Assembly (NCBI GenBank): GCA_016763735.1
Contig: JAESTE010000077.1
Span: 1 to 6,398 of the forward strand
Direction: 5' to 3'
DNA length: 6,398 nucleotides
From: Nitrospinaceae bacterium
Lineage (GTDB): Bacteria; Nitrospinota; Nitrospinia; Nitrospinales; VA-1
Under the pieces are notes generated by a model. That model was given only the letters and a program-made list of their open reading frames with translations. It ran no database searches and was not told the DNA's origin. The position numbers and the translations under genes were made by a program. Each line of letters starts with the position of its first letter. Positions within the stretch are counted from its first letter, which is position 1. Positions 1 to 6,099 of this stretch are shown here, one piece after another.

Positions 1-2
1 GA

Positions 3-128
3 AGCTGGCCTGTAGAAAAAATTAACTGGATCCCTGATGAGTTAAGAGAAAAACTCATCCCACCTATACAAGATATTTTTAATGGATTCAAAAAAGAACT
101 GGGAGCCTCTGGGGATTCAAAAATTTAA
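3..128 (+). CDS. C-terminal fragment of an unidentified protein (cut by the window edge)
   Basis: An open frame enters from the left edge in the third frame and ends at a TAA at 126-128; the other two forward frames hit stops within the first 25 bases. It gives about 41 residues, beginning SWPVEKINWIPDELREK and ending in GASGDSKI. The tail is lysine- and glutamate-rich, with a probable amphipathic helix around IPPIQDIFNGFKKEL and a short polar end, as expected for a protein C-terminus. I do not recognise a family. The stop lies only 8 bases from the stop of the convergent HAD gene, a normal arrangement for two real genes meeting tail to tail, and this is the main reason to believe the fragment is coding. 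It could also be a chance open stretch. Confidence 0.5.
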   Translation, partial: SWPVEKINWIPDELREKLIPPIQDIFNGFKKELGASGDSKI

Positions 129-150
129 TTTTAGCGCTATAACGCTGAAA
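129..150. terminator. Weak hairpin at the convergent gene junction, possible bidirectional terminator
   Basis: TTTTAGCG (129-136) can pair with CGCTGAAA (143-150) around the six-base loop CTATAA, giving eight pairs on the + transcript, one of them G-U. On the minus transcript the same arms give seven pairs with one mismatch, and the stem is followed by the T-rich stretch TTAAATTTTTG. The hairpin covers the last codons and stop of the HAD gene and starts right after the stop of the + strand gene. Only four pairs are in the G/C-rich core and the T-run is not immediate, so it is a weak candidate. Confidence 0.3.
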
Positions 151-826
151 CAAAATCTGCGAGGCTGGGAAAAACCATTTCCGCGTCTTTGAAGTCAATA
201 TTTCGGTTCAGTCCGTTTTGCAAAATGATGCAAGGTATGCCCGCTTTGTTCGCCGCGTTCAAACCTTTCAAAGCATCTTCCAGAACAAAACACTCTGCAG
301 GTAAACAGCCCAGTTTCTCGGCCGCGTTCAAAAAAATATCTGGAAACGGTTTCTCCCGTTTGGCAGATTCTTTACCGAGAATAACAGGAACTAGATCCAA
401 TGCACCGGCATTCCTCAAAATATGACGGATATCCGTAGCCCAAGACCCGGAAGCAATGGCTAGTTTATGCCGTGAAGACAACTGCTCAATCAGAGTTACA
501 GAGTCAGGGAAAAGCTTAATTTCTCCGCTTTCACAAAACCGGGTATACACTTCGAATTTTTCCTTTCGCATTTCTACCGGGTCGACATTCAGTTTGAGAT
601 TGTGGCGTTCAATCTTTCCGGCTATGCCTTTGCCTTTGGAGGTCCATTCCACCCAGTACTCTTTTTTGTCGAGGGTATGTCCGTACCTTTCAAAAACTTC
701 ATTATAGGCTTTATAATGAAACGGTTCCGAGTCGGCGAGCAGTCCATCAAAGTCCAGGATCGCGGCTTTGGAATTTTCGAGAAGGGTATGAAGTTTTGTT
801 TTGCGGTCTGCGAAAGAAGTTTTCAT
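137..826 (-). CDS. HAD-superfamily hydrolase, beta-phosphoglucomutase/phosphatase-like
   Basis: A 229-residue protein with all four HAD motifs. Motif I is DFDGLLADSEP, with the nucleophile Asp25 and the acid/base Asp27. Motif II is IASGS, with Ser126. Motif III is the lysine of EKPFPDIF, Lys159. Motif IV is VLEDALKGLNAA, with Glu183 and Asp184 as Mg2+ ligands. Residues of about 35-110 between motifs I and II form the helical cap typical of the beta-phosphoglucomutase-like branch (subfamily IA). Known members are cytosolic Mg2+-dependent phosphatases or phosphomutases acting on sugar phosphates, phosphoglycolate or similar small molecules; the substrate here cannot be read from sequence. The ATG at 826 gives about 20 residues before the first strand, and no good Shine-Dalgarno precedes it (CACCCTAG). 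It lies 35 bases downstream of lepB on the same strand, so it is probably the last gene of the lepA-lepB transcript. Confidence is high for the fold and low for any specific activity. Confidence 0.9.
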   Translation of the reverse strand: MKTSFADRKTKLHTLLENSKAAILDFDGLLADSEPFHYKAYNEVFERYGHTLDKKEYWVEWTSKGKGIAGKIERHNLKLNVDPVEMRKEKFEVYTRFCESGEIKLFPDSVTLIEQLSSRHKLAIASGSWATDIRHILRNAGALDLVPVILGKESAKREKPFPDIFLNAAEKLGCLPAECFVLEDALKGLNAANKAGIPCIILQNGLNRNIDFKDAEMVFPSLADFVSAL

Positions 827-861
827 CTAGGGTGATAGTATAATGTGAGAGCAGTTTAAAA

Positions 862-1533
862 TTATTCTAGTATTTTTCCAAAGCGGTCAAAGCGAACCCA
901 GCTTTCCAGCTGATTCCAGGACCAGTAAATCATCAAAGCTTTTCCGCGCACTTTCTTGATATCCAGAAACCCCCAGTAGCGGCTATCCTGACTATTCTCC
1001 CGGTTGTCCCCCATCATAAAAACATGACCATCGGGAACCAGTACCGGACCAAAATCATCACGTGGTACCAGCGGGCTGTCAGAAGGCGATTTCGTATGTC
1101 GCGCGTGCAGATCTTCGTATGGCTTGCCGTTGATAAAAATCTTCTGGCGACGAACTTCGAGCAAATCTCCGGGAACACCAATCACTCTTTTAATGAAATC
1201 ACGGGTCTCGTCTTTAGGAAACTTGAATACAATAATGTCTCCACGCTCGGGTTGGCTGGGAAACAAAATAATGTCATCAAACAATTTAATATTGAGAAAA
1301 GGAACTTCGTTGGGAATATGTGTCCCGTATGCAAATTTTGAAACAAGAATATGATCGCCGATTAACAGAGTCGTCTCCATCGAACCGGAAGGGATTTTGA
1401 AAGCCTGAACTGCAAACGTGCGGATGAACAGAGCAAGAAGAAGTGCAATTAAAATTGCCTCGGCATATTCACGGGCAACGCTTTTTTTTGGGACAGCACC
1501 GCTCTCACTATTTTCAGTTGTATTATTTGTCAT
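862..1533 (-). CDS. lepB: Signal peptidase I
   Basis: A membrane-bound serine protease that cuts signal peptides from exported proteins (EC 3.4.21.89). The 223-residue protein has a short cytoplasmic N-terminus, one hydrophobic anchor at about residues 24-45, then the catalytic domain outside the membrane. Box B is PSGSMETTLLIGDHILVSK, with nucleophile Ser51 and Ser49 in the oxyanion-hole position. Box D is FIKRVIGVPGD, with general base Lys115. Box E is MGDNRENSQDSRYWG, residues 174-188. All are intact, so the enzyme should be active. The length suits a single-anchor signal peptidase, whereas E. coli LepB has two anchors. The start at 1533 lies inside the 3' end of lepA with an 11-base overlap, and a weak GAG-containing site (TTGAGAACAG) precedes the ATG, suggesting translational coupling. 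The lepA-lepB order is the same as in E. coli. Confidence 0.97.
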   Translation of the reverse strand: MTNNTTENSESGAVPKKSVAREYAEAILIALLLALFIRTFAVQAFKIPSGSMETTLLIGDHILVSKFAYGTHIPNEVPFLNIKLFDDIILFPSQPERGDIIVFKFPKDETRDFIKRVIGVPGDLLEVRRQKIFINGKPYEDLHARHTKSPSDSPLVPRDDFGPVLVPDGHVFMMGDNRENSQDSRYWGFLDIKKVRGKALMIYWSWNQLESWVRFDRFGKILE

Positions 1534-3325
1534 CTGTTCTCAATACAGCTAAAAACGCTTCTTGGGGGATTTCCACAGTTCCAATCTGCTTCATTTTTTT
1601 CTTCCCCTCTTTTTGCTTTTCAAGCAATTTGCGTTTTCGGGTAATATCTCCACCATAACATTTTGCCAGAACATTTTTTCTAAGTGCCTTGACGGTTTCA
1701 CGCGCAATGACCTTGCTGCCAATGGCGGCTTGAATCGCCACCTCAAACATTTGCCGTGGAATCTGTTGCTTGAGCTTTTTAACTAAGTCGCGACCCATAA
1801 AAAACGCTTTATCTTTATGCGCAATTAAAGACAAGGCATCTACCAGTTCCCCATTCAAAAGAATATCCAACTTTACCAGACTAGATGTTCTGAAATCTAT
1901 AAATCCGTAATCAAACGAAGCGTAACCTTTGGTGGAAGATTTTAGCCTGTCATAAAAGTCCAGAACGATTTCGTTGAAGGGCAATTCATATTCCAGCATG
2001 ACAGTTTCCGGATTCAGGTATTCCATTTTTTTCTGGATGCCGCGCCGGTCTCTAACCAGACCCATAACAACGCCAATGTATTCATCGGGTAAAATTATAG
2101 TTCCCATAACATAGGGTTCTTCCAGATGGTCGATATTTTTTTGTTCTTTCAGCTTGGAGGGGTTGTCGATCATTACCGTCTTCCCATCGGTGGTGATAAC
2201 CTTATAAATAACCGTGGGTGCGGTAGTGAGGAGATCTACTTTATATTCCCGTTCAATACGTTCGCGAATGATTTCCATATGCAGCAGGCCGAGGAACCCA
2301 CAGCGAAAGCCGAATCCCAATGCAGTCGATGTTTCTGCTTCATAGGAAAATGAAGCATCGTTCAGAGTTAATTTCTTCAGCGCGTCCCGCAGGTCTTCAT
2401 AATCATCTCCGCTGATCGGATAGAGCCCACTGAACACCATGGGCTTGACCTCTTTGTATCCTGGTAAAGGGCTTTCACATGGAGATTTGGCATGCGTGAT
2501 GGTATCGCCTACTTTAGTCTGATCCAGCTCTTTAATCCCTGCTACCAGATACCCTACTTCTCCAGCTTGCAATGTGGATTTAGGTTCCTGCTTAGGATTA
2601 TATGTTCCCAAATCCTCCACCATAAACCGGTTGCCGGTTGCCATCATGGTGATTTCATCATTCACCTTGATTGTTCCCTGCTGGACTTTAACAAGGACAA
2701 TAACCCCACGAAAAGCATCGTACCAAGCATCAAATAACAACGCCCGCAGAATGCCAGAATCGTCGCCCTCAGGTGATGGAATGAGTTTTGTCACTGATTC
2801 CATCAACTCTTCAATCCCTATTCCTTCTTTTGCGCTCACCAACACAGCATTGTCGGACTCGATCTGCAAAACGTCTTCCAGTTGCTCTTTTATAAATTCC
2901 GGATCTGCACTAGGGAGATCAATCTTATTGATGACAGGAATCACCGCCAGATTGTGTTGCATGGCAAGATTCAAATTAGCGATGGTTTGTGCTTGGATGC
3001 CCTGCGTTGCGTCGATGACAAGCAGCACGCCTTCACATGCGGCGAGACTGCGCGACACTTCGTAAGTGAAATCGACATGCCCCGGTGTATCGATCATATT
3101 GAAGGTAAAATCGCCGTCATGTTTAGACTTATATTTCAAGCAAACCGTTTGCGCTTTGATAGTTATCCCGCGCTCACGTTCGAGATCCATATTGTCCAAT
3201 ACCTGATCTTTCATTTCCCGTTGGGAAAGCGCAGAAGTGGCAAGTATGAGCTTGTCTGCGAGAGTAGACTTGCCATGGTCGATATGGGCAATGATAGAAT
3301 AATTTCTTAATTTCTTTTGATCCAT
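1523..3325 (-). CDS. lepA: Elongation factor 4 (translational GTPase LepA)
   Basis: A 600-residue ribosome-associated GTPase, essentially the family length (599 in E. coli). The G domain shows G1 AHIDHGKST (13-21), G3 DTPGH (79-83, with the catalytic His83), G4 NKID (133-136) and G5 SAK (164-166). An EF-Tu-like domain 2 follows at about 195-280, then the EF-G-like domain III (about 295-370) and domain V (about 400-485). The LepA-specific C-terminal domain runs from about 490 to the end, including the family-typical CYGGDITRKRKLLEKQKEGK (556-575) and VEIPQEAFLAVL (584-595). LepA binds ribosomes and is linked to back-translocation, initiation and 30S assembly; its exact role is debated. The ATG at 3325 gives MDQKKLRNYSIIAHIDHGK, which matches the usual family start. 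No Shine-Dalgarno is visible before it. It is the first gene of the lepA-lepB-HAD block, with a promoter-like sequence directly upstream. Confidence 0.98.
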   Translation of the reverse strand: MDQKKLRNYSIIAHIDHGKSTLADKLILATSALSQREMKDQVLDNMDLERERGITIKAQTVCLKYKSKHDGDFTFNMIDTPGHVDFTYEVSRSLAACEGVLLVIDATQGIQAQTIANLNLAMQHNLAVIPVINKIDLPSADPEFIKEQLEDVLQIESDNAVLVSAKEGIGIEELMESVTKLIPSPEGDDSGILRALLFDAWYDAFRGVIVLVKVQQGTIKVNDEITMMATGNRFMVEDLGTYNPKQEPKSTLQAGEVGYLVAGIKELDQTKVGDTITHAKSPCESPLPGYKEVKPMVFSGLYPISGDDYEDLRDALKKLTLNDASFSYEAETSTALGFGFRCGFLGLLHMEIIRERIEREYKVDLLTTAPTVIYKVITTDGKTVMIDNPSKLKEQKNIDHLEEPYVMGTIILPDEYIGVVMGLVRDRRGIQKKMEYLNPETVMLEYELPFNEIVLDFYDRLKSSTKGYASFDYGFIDFRTSSLVKLDILLNGELVDALSLIAHKDKAFFMGRDLVKKLKQQIPRQMFEVAIQAAIGSKVIARETVKALRKNVLAKCYGGDITRKRKLLEKQKEGKKKMKQIGTVEIPQEAFLAVLRTDDK

Positions 3326-3340
3326 AGTTTTTTAAAAACT
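3326..3340. repeat. 15-base palindrome abutting the lepA start codon
   Basis: AGTTTTTTAAAAACT has seven-base arms (AGTTTTT/AAAAACT as read toward lepA) around one central base and ends immediately before the ATG. It covers the predicted transcription start region, between the -10 box and the start codon. A one-base centre does not favour an RNA hairpin, so if it is functional it would more likely be a DNA-binding site. It is nearly all A and T, so chance is a real alternative. Confidence 0.35.
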
Positions 3341-3341
3341 T

Positions 3342-3370
3342 ATTATATTACCGGTTATAGCTTCCGGCAA
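3342..3370 (-). promoter_or_regulatory. Candidate sigma70-type promoter for lepA
   Basis: Read on the minus strand, TTGCCG (3370-3365, four of six matches to TTGACA) is followed by a 17-base spacer and then a perfect TATAAT (3347-3342). The -10 ends 16 bases before the lepA ATG, so transcription should begin about 9-10 bases before the start codon and give a very short leader. Hexamer quality and optimal spacing support the call. The region is AT-rich, so a chance match to TATAAT is possible. Confidence 0.45.
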
Positions 3371-3418
3371 AAATTGGAAGTAAATTTTTTCCTGGGGATA
3401 TTAAAGTGATAAATGTAA

Positions 3419-4438
3419 CTAGTGCGAAGTACGCACCATTTTACGGGAGGGAGAAAATGCCTCGCTGTATTCTTCAATGCTGGTAAGGGGAGCGGCCTTT
3501 AAATATTTCTGCCATTCCTCAAACCGGGTTTTCATTGCCTCATAATCTTTTGCATTATCAATATCCAGAGCGGCTCCCGGAAAAGGTACTTCAAGAGCCG
3601 AAAACCGGGTCTTCATAATCGTTGAAATCGTTTCTTCTAATTCTTTTTTGGGGTTTAACTTCCTAAAATAATCTACCACGAACTCAAGGCCCAGTCCGCC
3701 AAAAAACAAACACAACTGCAAGCCGATGTAGTTTTTGTAATGTTTCGCCTTATCTTTGCCGAATACCGACAAGCCAAACAACACCAGGTTCTTAAAGTTT
3801 CTCTGGTAACGGTACTGATACATTTTCTGAATGTATTCCCGGTTCTCAATACGTAGAGGTTTGACCAGATGCAGATTGTTGATGCGGAAACTATCTTCCC
3901 GAATATGCAAATAAGCCATCTTGATTCCGGGCTTACTTGCCTGAGGGTAAAAGTGCCGTAGCTTTTCACGTGACACCAGGCCGAGCACATGATCGTAACG
4001 ATCCATATCGGCGTGGGAAATAAAATGTTCGACTTCCTGCGACGTGATCAAAGGCGCGTCGCAAGGCACAATCAATACGGCCTTGTCGCGGTGCGGAGTT
4101 GTATCTACGTCCTCTAACTCAACTTGCTGGGACTGCAAAAATGTTTGCCAGACATTTTCATACAAATTGGTCTTTTGCTCGACAACATGAATGCGTTTCG
4201 GATATTGGCGATCAATCCTGCCGGAGTGCAGCACCTGATCCAGTTTCTCTTTTAATCCAACAATATAGATATCTCGAATCGATTGTACCTGCTGTAACGC
4301 TTCGACAACATAAAGGATGACGCATTTCCCCTGCAGGGTTAAAAACGCCTTATTTTGATGGTAAACCTTATAGCTGGACTTCCCCTCACCCGCTACCAGG
4401 ATCACATCATATTTTTTATGATCGTCTGCTGAACTCAT
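3419..4438 (-). CDS. MobA-like nucleotidyltransferase-fold protein of unknown substrate
   Basis: A 339-residue protein with the outline of a GT-A fold nucleotidyltransferase (NTP_transf_3 / MobA-like). The N-terminal strand and loop DVILVAGEGK (11-20) are followed by NKAFLTLQGK (29-38), equivalent to the family K-x-L-x-x-x-G-x-P region. VLIVPCDAPLIT (121-132) carries the expected metal-binding Asp127. A late ALDIDNAKDYEAM (290-302) matches the second metal-ligand motif (DID plus D298) common at the end of such domains. The nucleotide loop is unusual: the normal GG-x-x-x-R is replaced by AGEGKSSYK. Residues 160-285, including NNLHLVKP and a hydrophobic stretch at about 238-258, form a long insertion before the last motif; the hydrophobic stretch might touch a membrane or a partner. 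Related enzymes activate sugars, alditols or cofactors with NTPs. Nothing nearby names the substrate. The ATG at 4438 has only a weak GTGG upstream. It is divergent from gcvT and 93 bases upstream of lepA. Confidence 0.75.
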   Translation of the reverse strand: MSSADDHKKYDVILVAGEGKSSYKVYHQNKAFLTLQGKCVILYVVEALQQVQSIRDIYIVGLKEKLDQVLHSGRIDRQYPKRIHVVEQKTNLYENVWQTFLQSQQVELEDVDTTPHRDKAVLIVPCDAPLITSQEVEHFISHADMDRYDHVLGLVSREKLRHFYPQASKPGIKMAYLHIREDSFRINNLHLVKPLRIENREYIQKMYQYRYQRNFKNLVLFGLSVFGKDKAKHYKNYIGLQLCLFFGGLGLEFVVDYFRKLNPKKELEETISTIMKTRFSALEVPFPGAALDIDNAKDYEAMKTRFEEWQKYLKAAPLTSIEEYSEAFSPSRKMVRTSH

Positions 4439-4546
4439 AATTTTAGTTTACCACTTTTTTATTCATTATAATTTCTTGCGTGCATCTTAAAAATTGGTTA
4501 TACAACTGAATCGCATTCTACAACAAAAATAGCAGATATTTTTACC
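4439..4546. promoter_or_regulatory. Divergent intergenic region between the nucleotidyltransferase gene and gcvT
   Basis: These 108 bases must hold the start signals for both directions. The palindromic ATTATAAT at 4465-4472 offers a perfect TATAAT to each strand (4467-4472 for +, 4465-4470 for -), but neither has a convincing -35 at the right distance. A second + strand option is TTGCGT (4476-4481), a 17-base spacer and TATACA (4499-4504), which would leave a leader of about 36 bases for gcvT. A second minus option is TATAAC at 4502-4497. I see no Shine-Dalgarno before gcvT and no glycine riboswitch; the space is too short for the tandem type and lacks suitable stems. Which -10 is used cannot be settled from sequence. 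Confidence 0.4.
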
Positions 4547-5662
4547 ATGACAAATGATTCTGATCTAAAAACAACTCCTCTTCACTCCATGCATAAGGAA
4601 CTTGGCGGCAAGTTGGTTCCTTTTGCTGGCTGGCATATGCCCATCCAGTTCAAGGGAGTTATGGAAGAACATAAATGTGTTCGCGACGGTGTGGGTATTT
4701 TTGATGTAAGTCATATGGGGGAAATTGAAATCACTGGCCCCGATGCAAAGAAGCTGATTCAATATCTGGTAACCAATGATATTGAATCTATGCAAAACAA
4801 TCAAGCTCTCTATACCTTGATGTGTCTGGAAACCGGCGGTGTTGTGGATGATCTACTGGTTCACCGTTTTTCTGATGACCACTATTTCTTGTGCGTAAAC
4901 GCTTCCAATTCAGATAAAGATTTTCAATGGATTCTTAAAAATGCCGGTGATTTTAACGCTGTGGTAAAAAATACCAGTCAAGAGACTGCGCAACTGGCGG
5001 TACAAGGGAAACACTCTGAGGCTCTCTTGCAAAAATTATGTGACATCTCATTGAGTGAGATTGAATACTACCACTTTAGAAAAGGAAAAATCCATAATTT
5101 TGAGTGCATTCTCGCCCGCACGGGTTATACCGGAGAAGACGGATTTGAAGTGTATCTCGATTCAAAACATGCGGAGTCGGCTTATAAAGCCCTGATTGAA
5201 GAAGGGAAATCTTTCAATCTACAACCCATCGGCCTGGGTGCAAGGGATACCCTTAGAATGGAGATGGGTTATGCCCTTTATGGTAATGAGCTTAATGAAA
5301 ATTGCAATCCCTTTGAAGCGGGTTTGGGGTGGGTTATTAAACTGCAGAAAGATGATTTTTTAGGCAAGGCAGCACTTAAAAAACAAAAAGATGCAGGTCT
5401 TTCCCGCAAACTCGTTGGCATTCGCCTGCTCGATCGGGGTGTGCTGCGTCCGCATTATCGGGTTTTAAGCGAAGGGTCACCTGTTGGGGAATTGACCAGC
5501 GGAACATTTTCTCCTTCCTTGAATACCGGAATCGGTTTATGTTATGTATCTACAGAATATGCAAAACTTGGAACAAAACTGGATGTGGAAATAAGGAAGC
5601 TGAACGTACCTGCTGAGGTCGTCAAGCCACCTTTTCTTCCCAGTCGCATTAAAAAAAGTTAA
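4547..5662 (+). CDS. gcvT: Glycine cleavage system T-protein (aminomethyltransferase)
   Basis: This cytosolic enzyme (EC 2.1.2.10) takes the aminomethyl group from lipoylated GcvH, gives 5,10-methylene-tetrahydrofolate and releases ammonia. The 371-residue length is normal. The N-terminal folate-binding domain begins with LKTTPLHSMHKELGGKLVPF and contains VPFAGWHMPIQF (24-35), IFDVSHMGEI (51-60), GGVVDDLLVHRF (97-108, with the catalytic-region Asp pair 101-102), RTGYTGEDGFE (191-201) and GLGARDTLRMEMGYALYG (229-246). The C-terminal GCV_T_C barrel covers about 285-365 and ends in PPFLPSRIKKS. The ATG at 4547 places eight residues before the conserved TTPL region, as in homologues. No Shine-Dalgarno is visible (GCAGATATTTTTACC before ATG). 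It is the first gene of a gcvT-gcvH-gcvPA operon, with 22 bases to gcvH. Confidence 0.98.
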   Translation: MTNDSDLKTTPLHSMHKELGGKLVPFAGWHMPIQFKGVMEEHKCVRDGVGIFDVSHMGEIEITGPDAKKLIQYLVTNDIESMQNNQALYTLMCLETGGVVDDLLVHRFSDDHYFLCVNASNSDKDFQWILKNAGDFNAVVKNTSQETAQLAVQGKHSEALLQKLCDISLSEIEYYHFRKGKIHNFECILARTGYTGEDGFEVYLDSKHAESAYKALIEEGKSFNLQPIGLGARDTLRMEMGYALYGNELNENCNPFEAGLGWVIKLQKDDFLGKAALKKQKDAGLSRKLVGIRLLDRGVLRPHYRVLSEGSPVGELTSGTFSPSLNTGIGLCYVSTEYAKLGTKLDVEIRKLNVPAEVVKPPFLPSRIKKS

Positions 5663-5674
5663 CTATTAATTTCC

Positions 5675-5680
5675 TGGAGG
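5675..5680 (+). promoter_or_regulatory. Strong Shine-Dalgarno of gcvH
   Basis: TGGAGG lies four bases before the gcvH ATG at 5685, and GGAGG matches the anti-Shine-Dalgarno well. The spacing is slightly short. The same TGGAGG recurs at 5686-5691, overlapping the start codon, so two ribosome-binding-like hexamers sit 11 bases apart. It is the only strong Shine-Dalgarno among the seven start codons in the window. Confidence 0.8.
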
Positions 5681-5684
5681 CATC

Positions 5685-6074
5685 ATGGAGGTCCCTGAAA
5701 ATCTTCTCTACACGCAAGAGCACGAATGGGTGCGTGTGGATGGCAAAAAAGCAGTGGTCGGTATCACCCAATTCGCACAAGAACAACTGGGAGACATTGT
5801 GTTTGTAGAATTACCTGAAGTCGGCACCTTGATAGAACAGGAAAGCCCTTTTGGGGTTGTGGAATCTGTTAAAACCGTTTCTGATCTTTACGCTCCTGTC
5901 AGCGGCACTGTTACGGCTTCAAACAAAGACTTGGAAGCACATCCCGAGCAGGTGAATAGCGAACCCTATGGCACAGGATGGATCATTGAGATCGAAGTTT
6001 CCGACGAAAAAGAACTTGAAAAATTAATGAGTCCTGACGACTATACTGAACAATGTAATAAGGAACAGGGCTAG
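5685..6074 (+). CDS. gcvH: Glycine cleavage system H-protein (lipoyl carrier)
   Basis: A 129-residue carrier protein whose lipoylated lysine shuttles the aminomethyl intermediate between the P, T and L proteins. The signature begins at the N-terminus with LYTQEHEWVRVDG (8-20), followed by VGITQFAQEQLGDIVFVELP (25-44). The lipoyl attachment site is VESVKTVSDLYAPVSG (59-74), with Lys63 as the modified residue. The typical end region VNSEPYGTGWI (90-100) and a short charged helix follow. Length and motifs are normal and the carrier should be functional if a lipoyl ligase or LipA/LipB route exists elsewhere. The start at 5685 is fixed by the GGAGG four bases upstream. It sits 22 bases after gcvT and 25 bases before gcvPA, in one operon. 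Confidence 0.98.
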   Translation: MEVPENLLYTQEHEWVRVDGKKAVVGITQFAQEQLGDIVFVELPEVGTLIEQESPFGVVESVKTVSDLYAPVSGTVTASNKDLEAHPEQVNSEPYGTGWIIEIEVSDEKELEKLMSPDDYTEQCNKEQG

Positions 6075-6099
6075 TCACCCTTAACCAACTCTCCTAAAA

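Noticed and set aside
837..842. TATACT as a private promoter for the HAD gene
   Set aside because: No -35 match at 16-18 bases upstream, and the box is only a few bases from the start codon; operon transcription from lepA is the simpler reading.
2574..3065. Open + strand frame of 163 codons opposite lepA
   Set aside because: It lies wholly within the conserved lepA coding region on the other strand, has no family motif and no ribosome site; it is a shadow of lepA.
2882..3310. Open + strand frame of 142 codons opposite the lepA G domain
   Set aside because: Antisense to the lepA GTPase motifs and without recognisable protein features; lepA codon structure explains it.
3341..3418. Intrinsic terminator after the nucleotidyltransferase gene
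   Set aside because: Short stems exist (CTTCC/GGAAG and TGCCGG/CCGGTA) but neither is followed directly by a T-run, so read-through into lepA cannot be excluded.
3673..3990. Second minus-strand open frame inside the nucleotidyltransferase gene
   Set aside because: Alternate frame rich in Cys, Trp and Ser with no domain; the longer frame carries the metal-binding motifs.
4439..4546. Possible glycine riboswitch before gcvT
   Set aside because: Glycine riboswitches often precede gcv operons, but this leader is at most 108 bases, AT-rich and without the paired G-rich stems of an aptamer.
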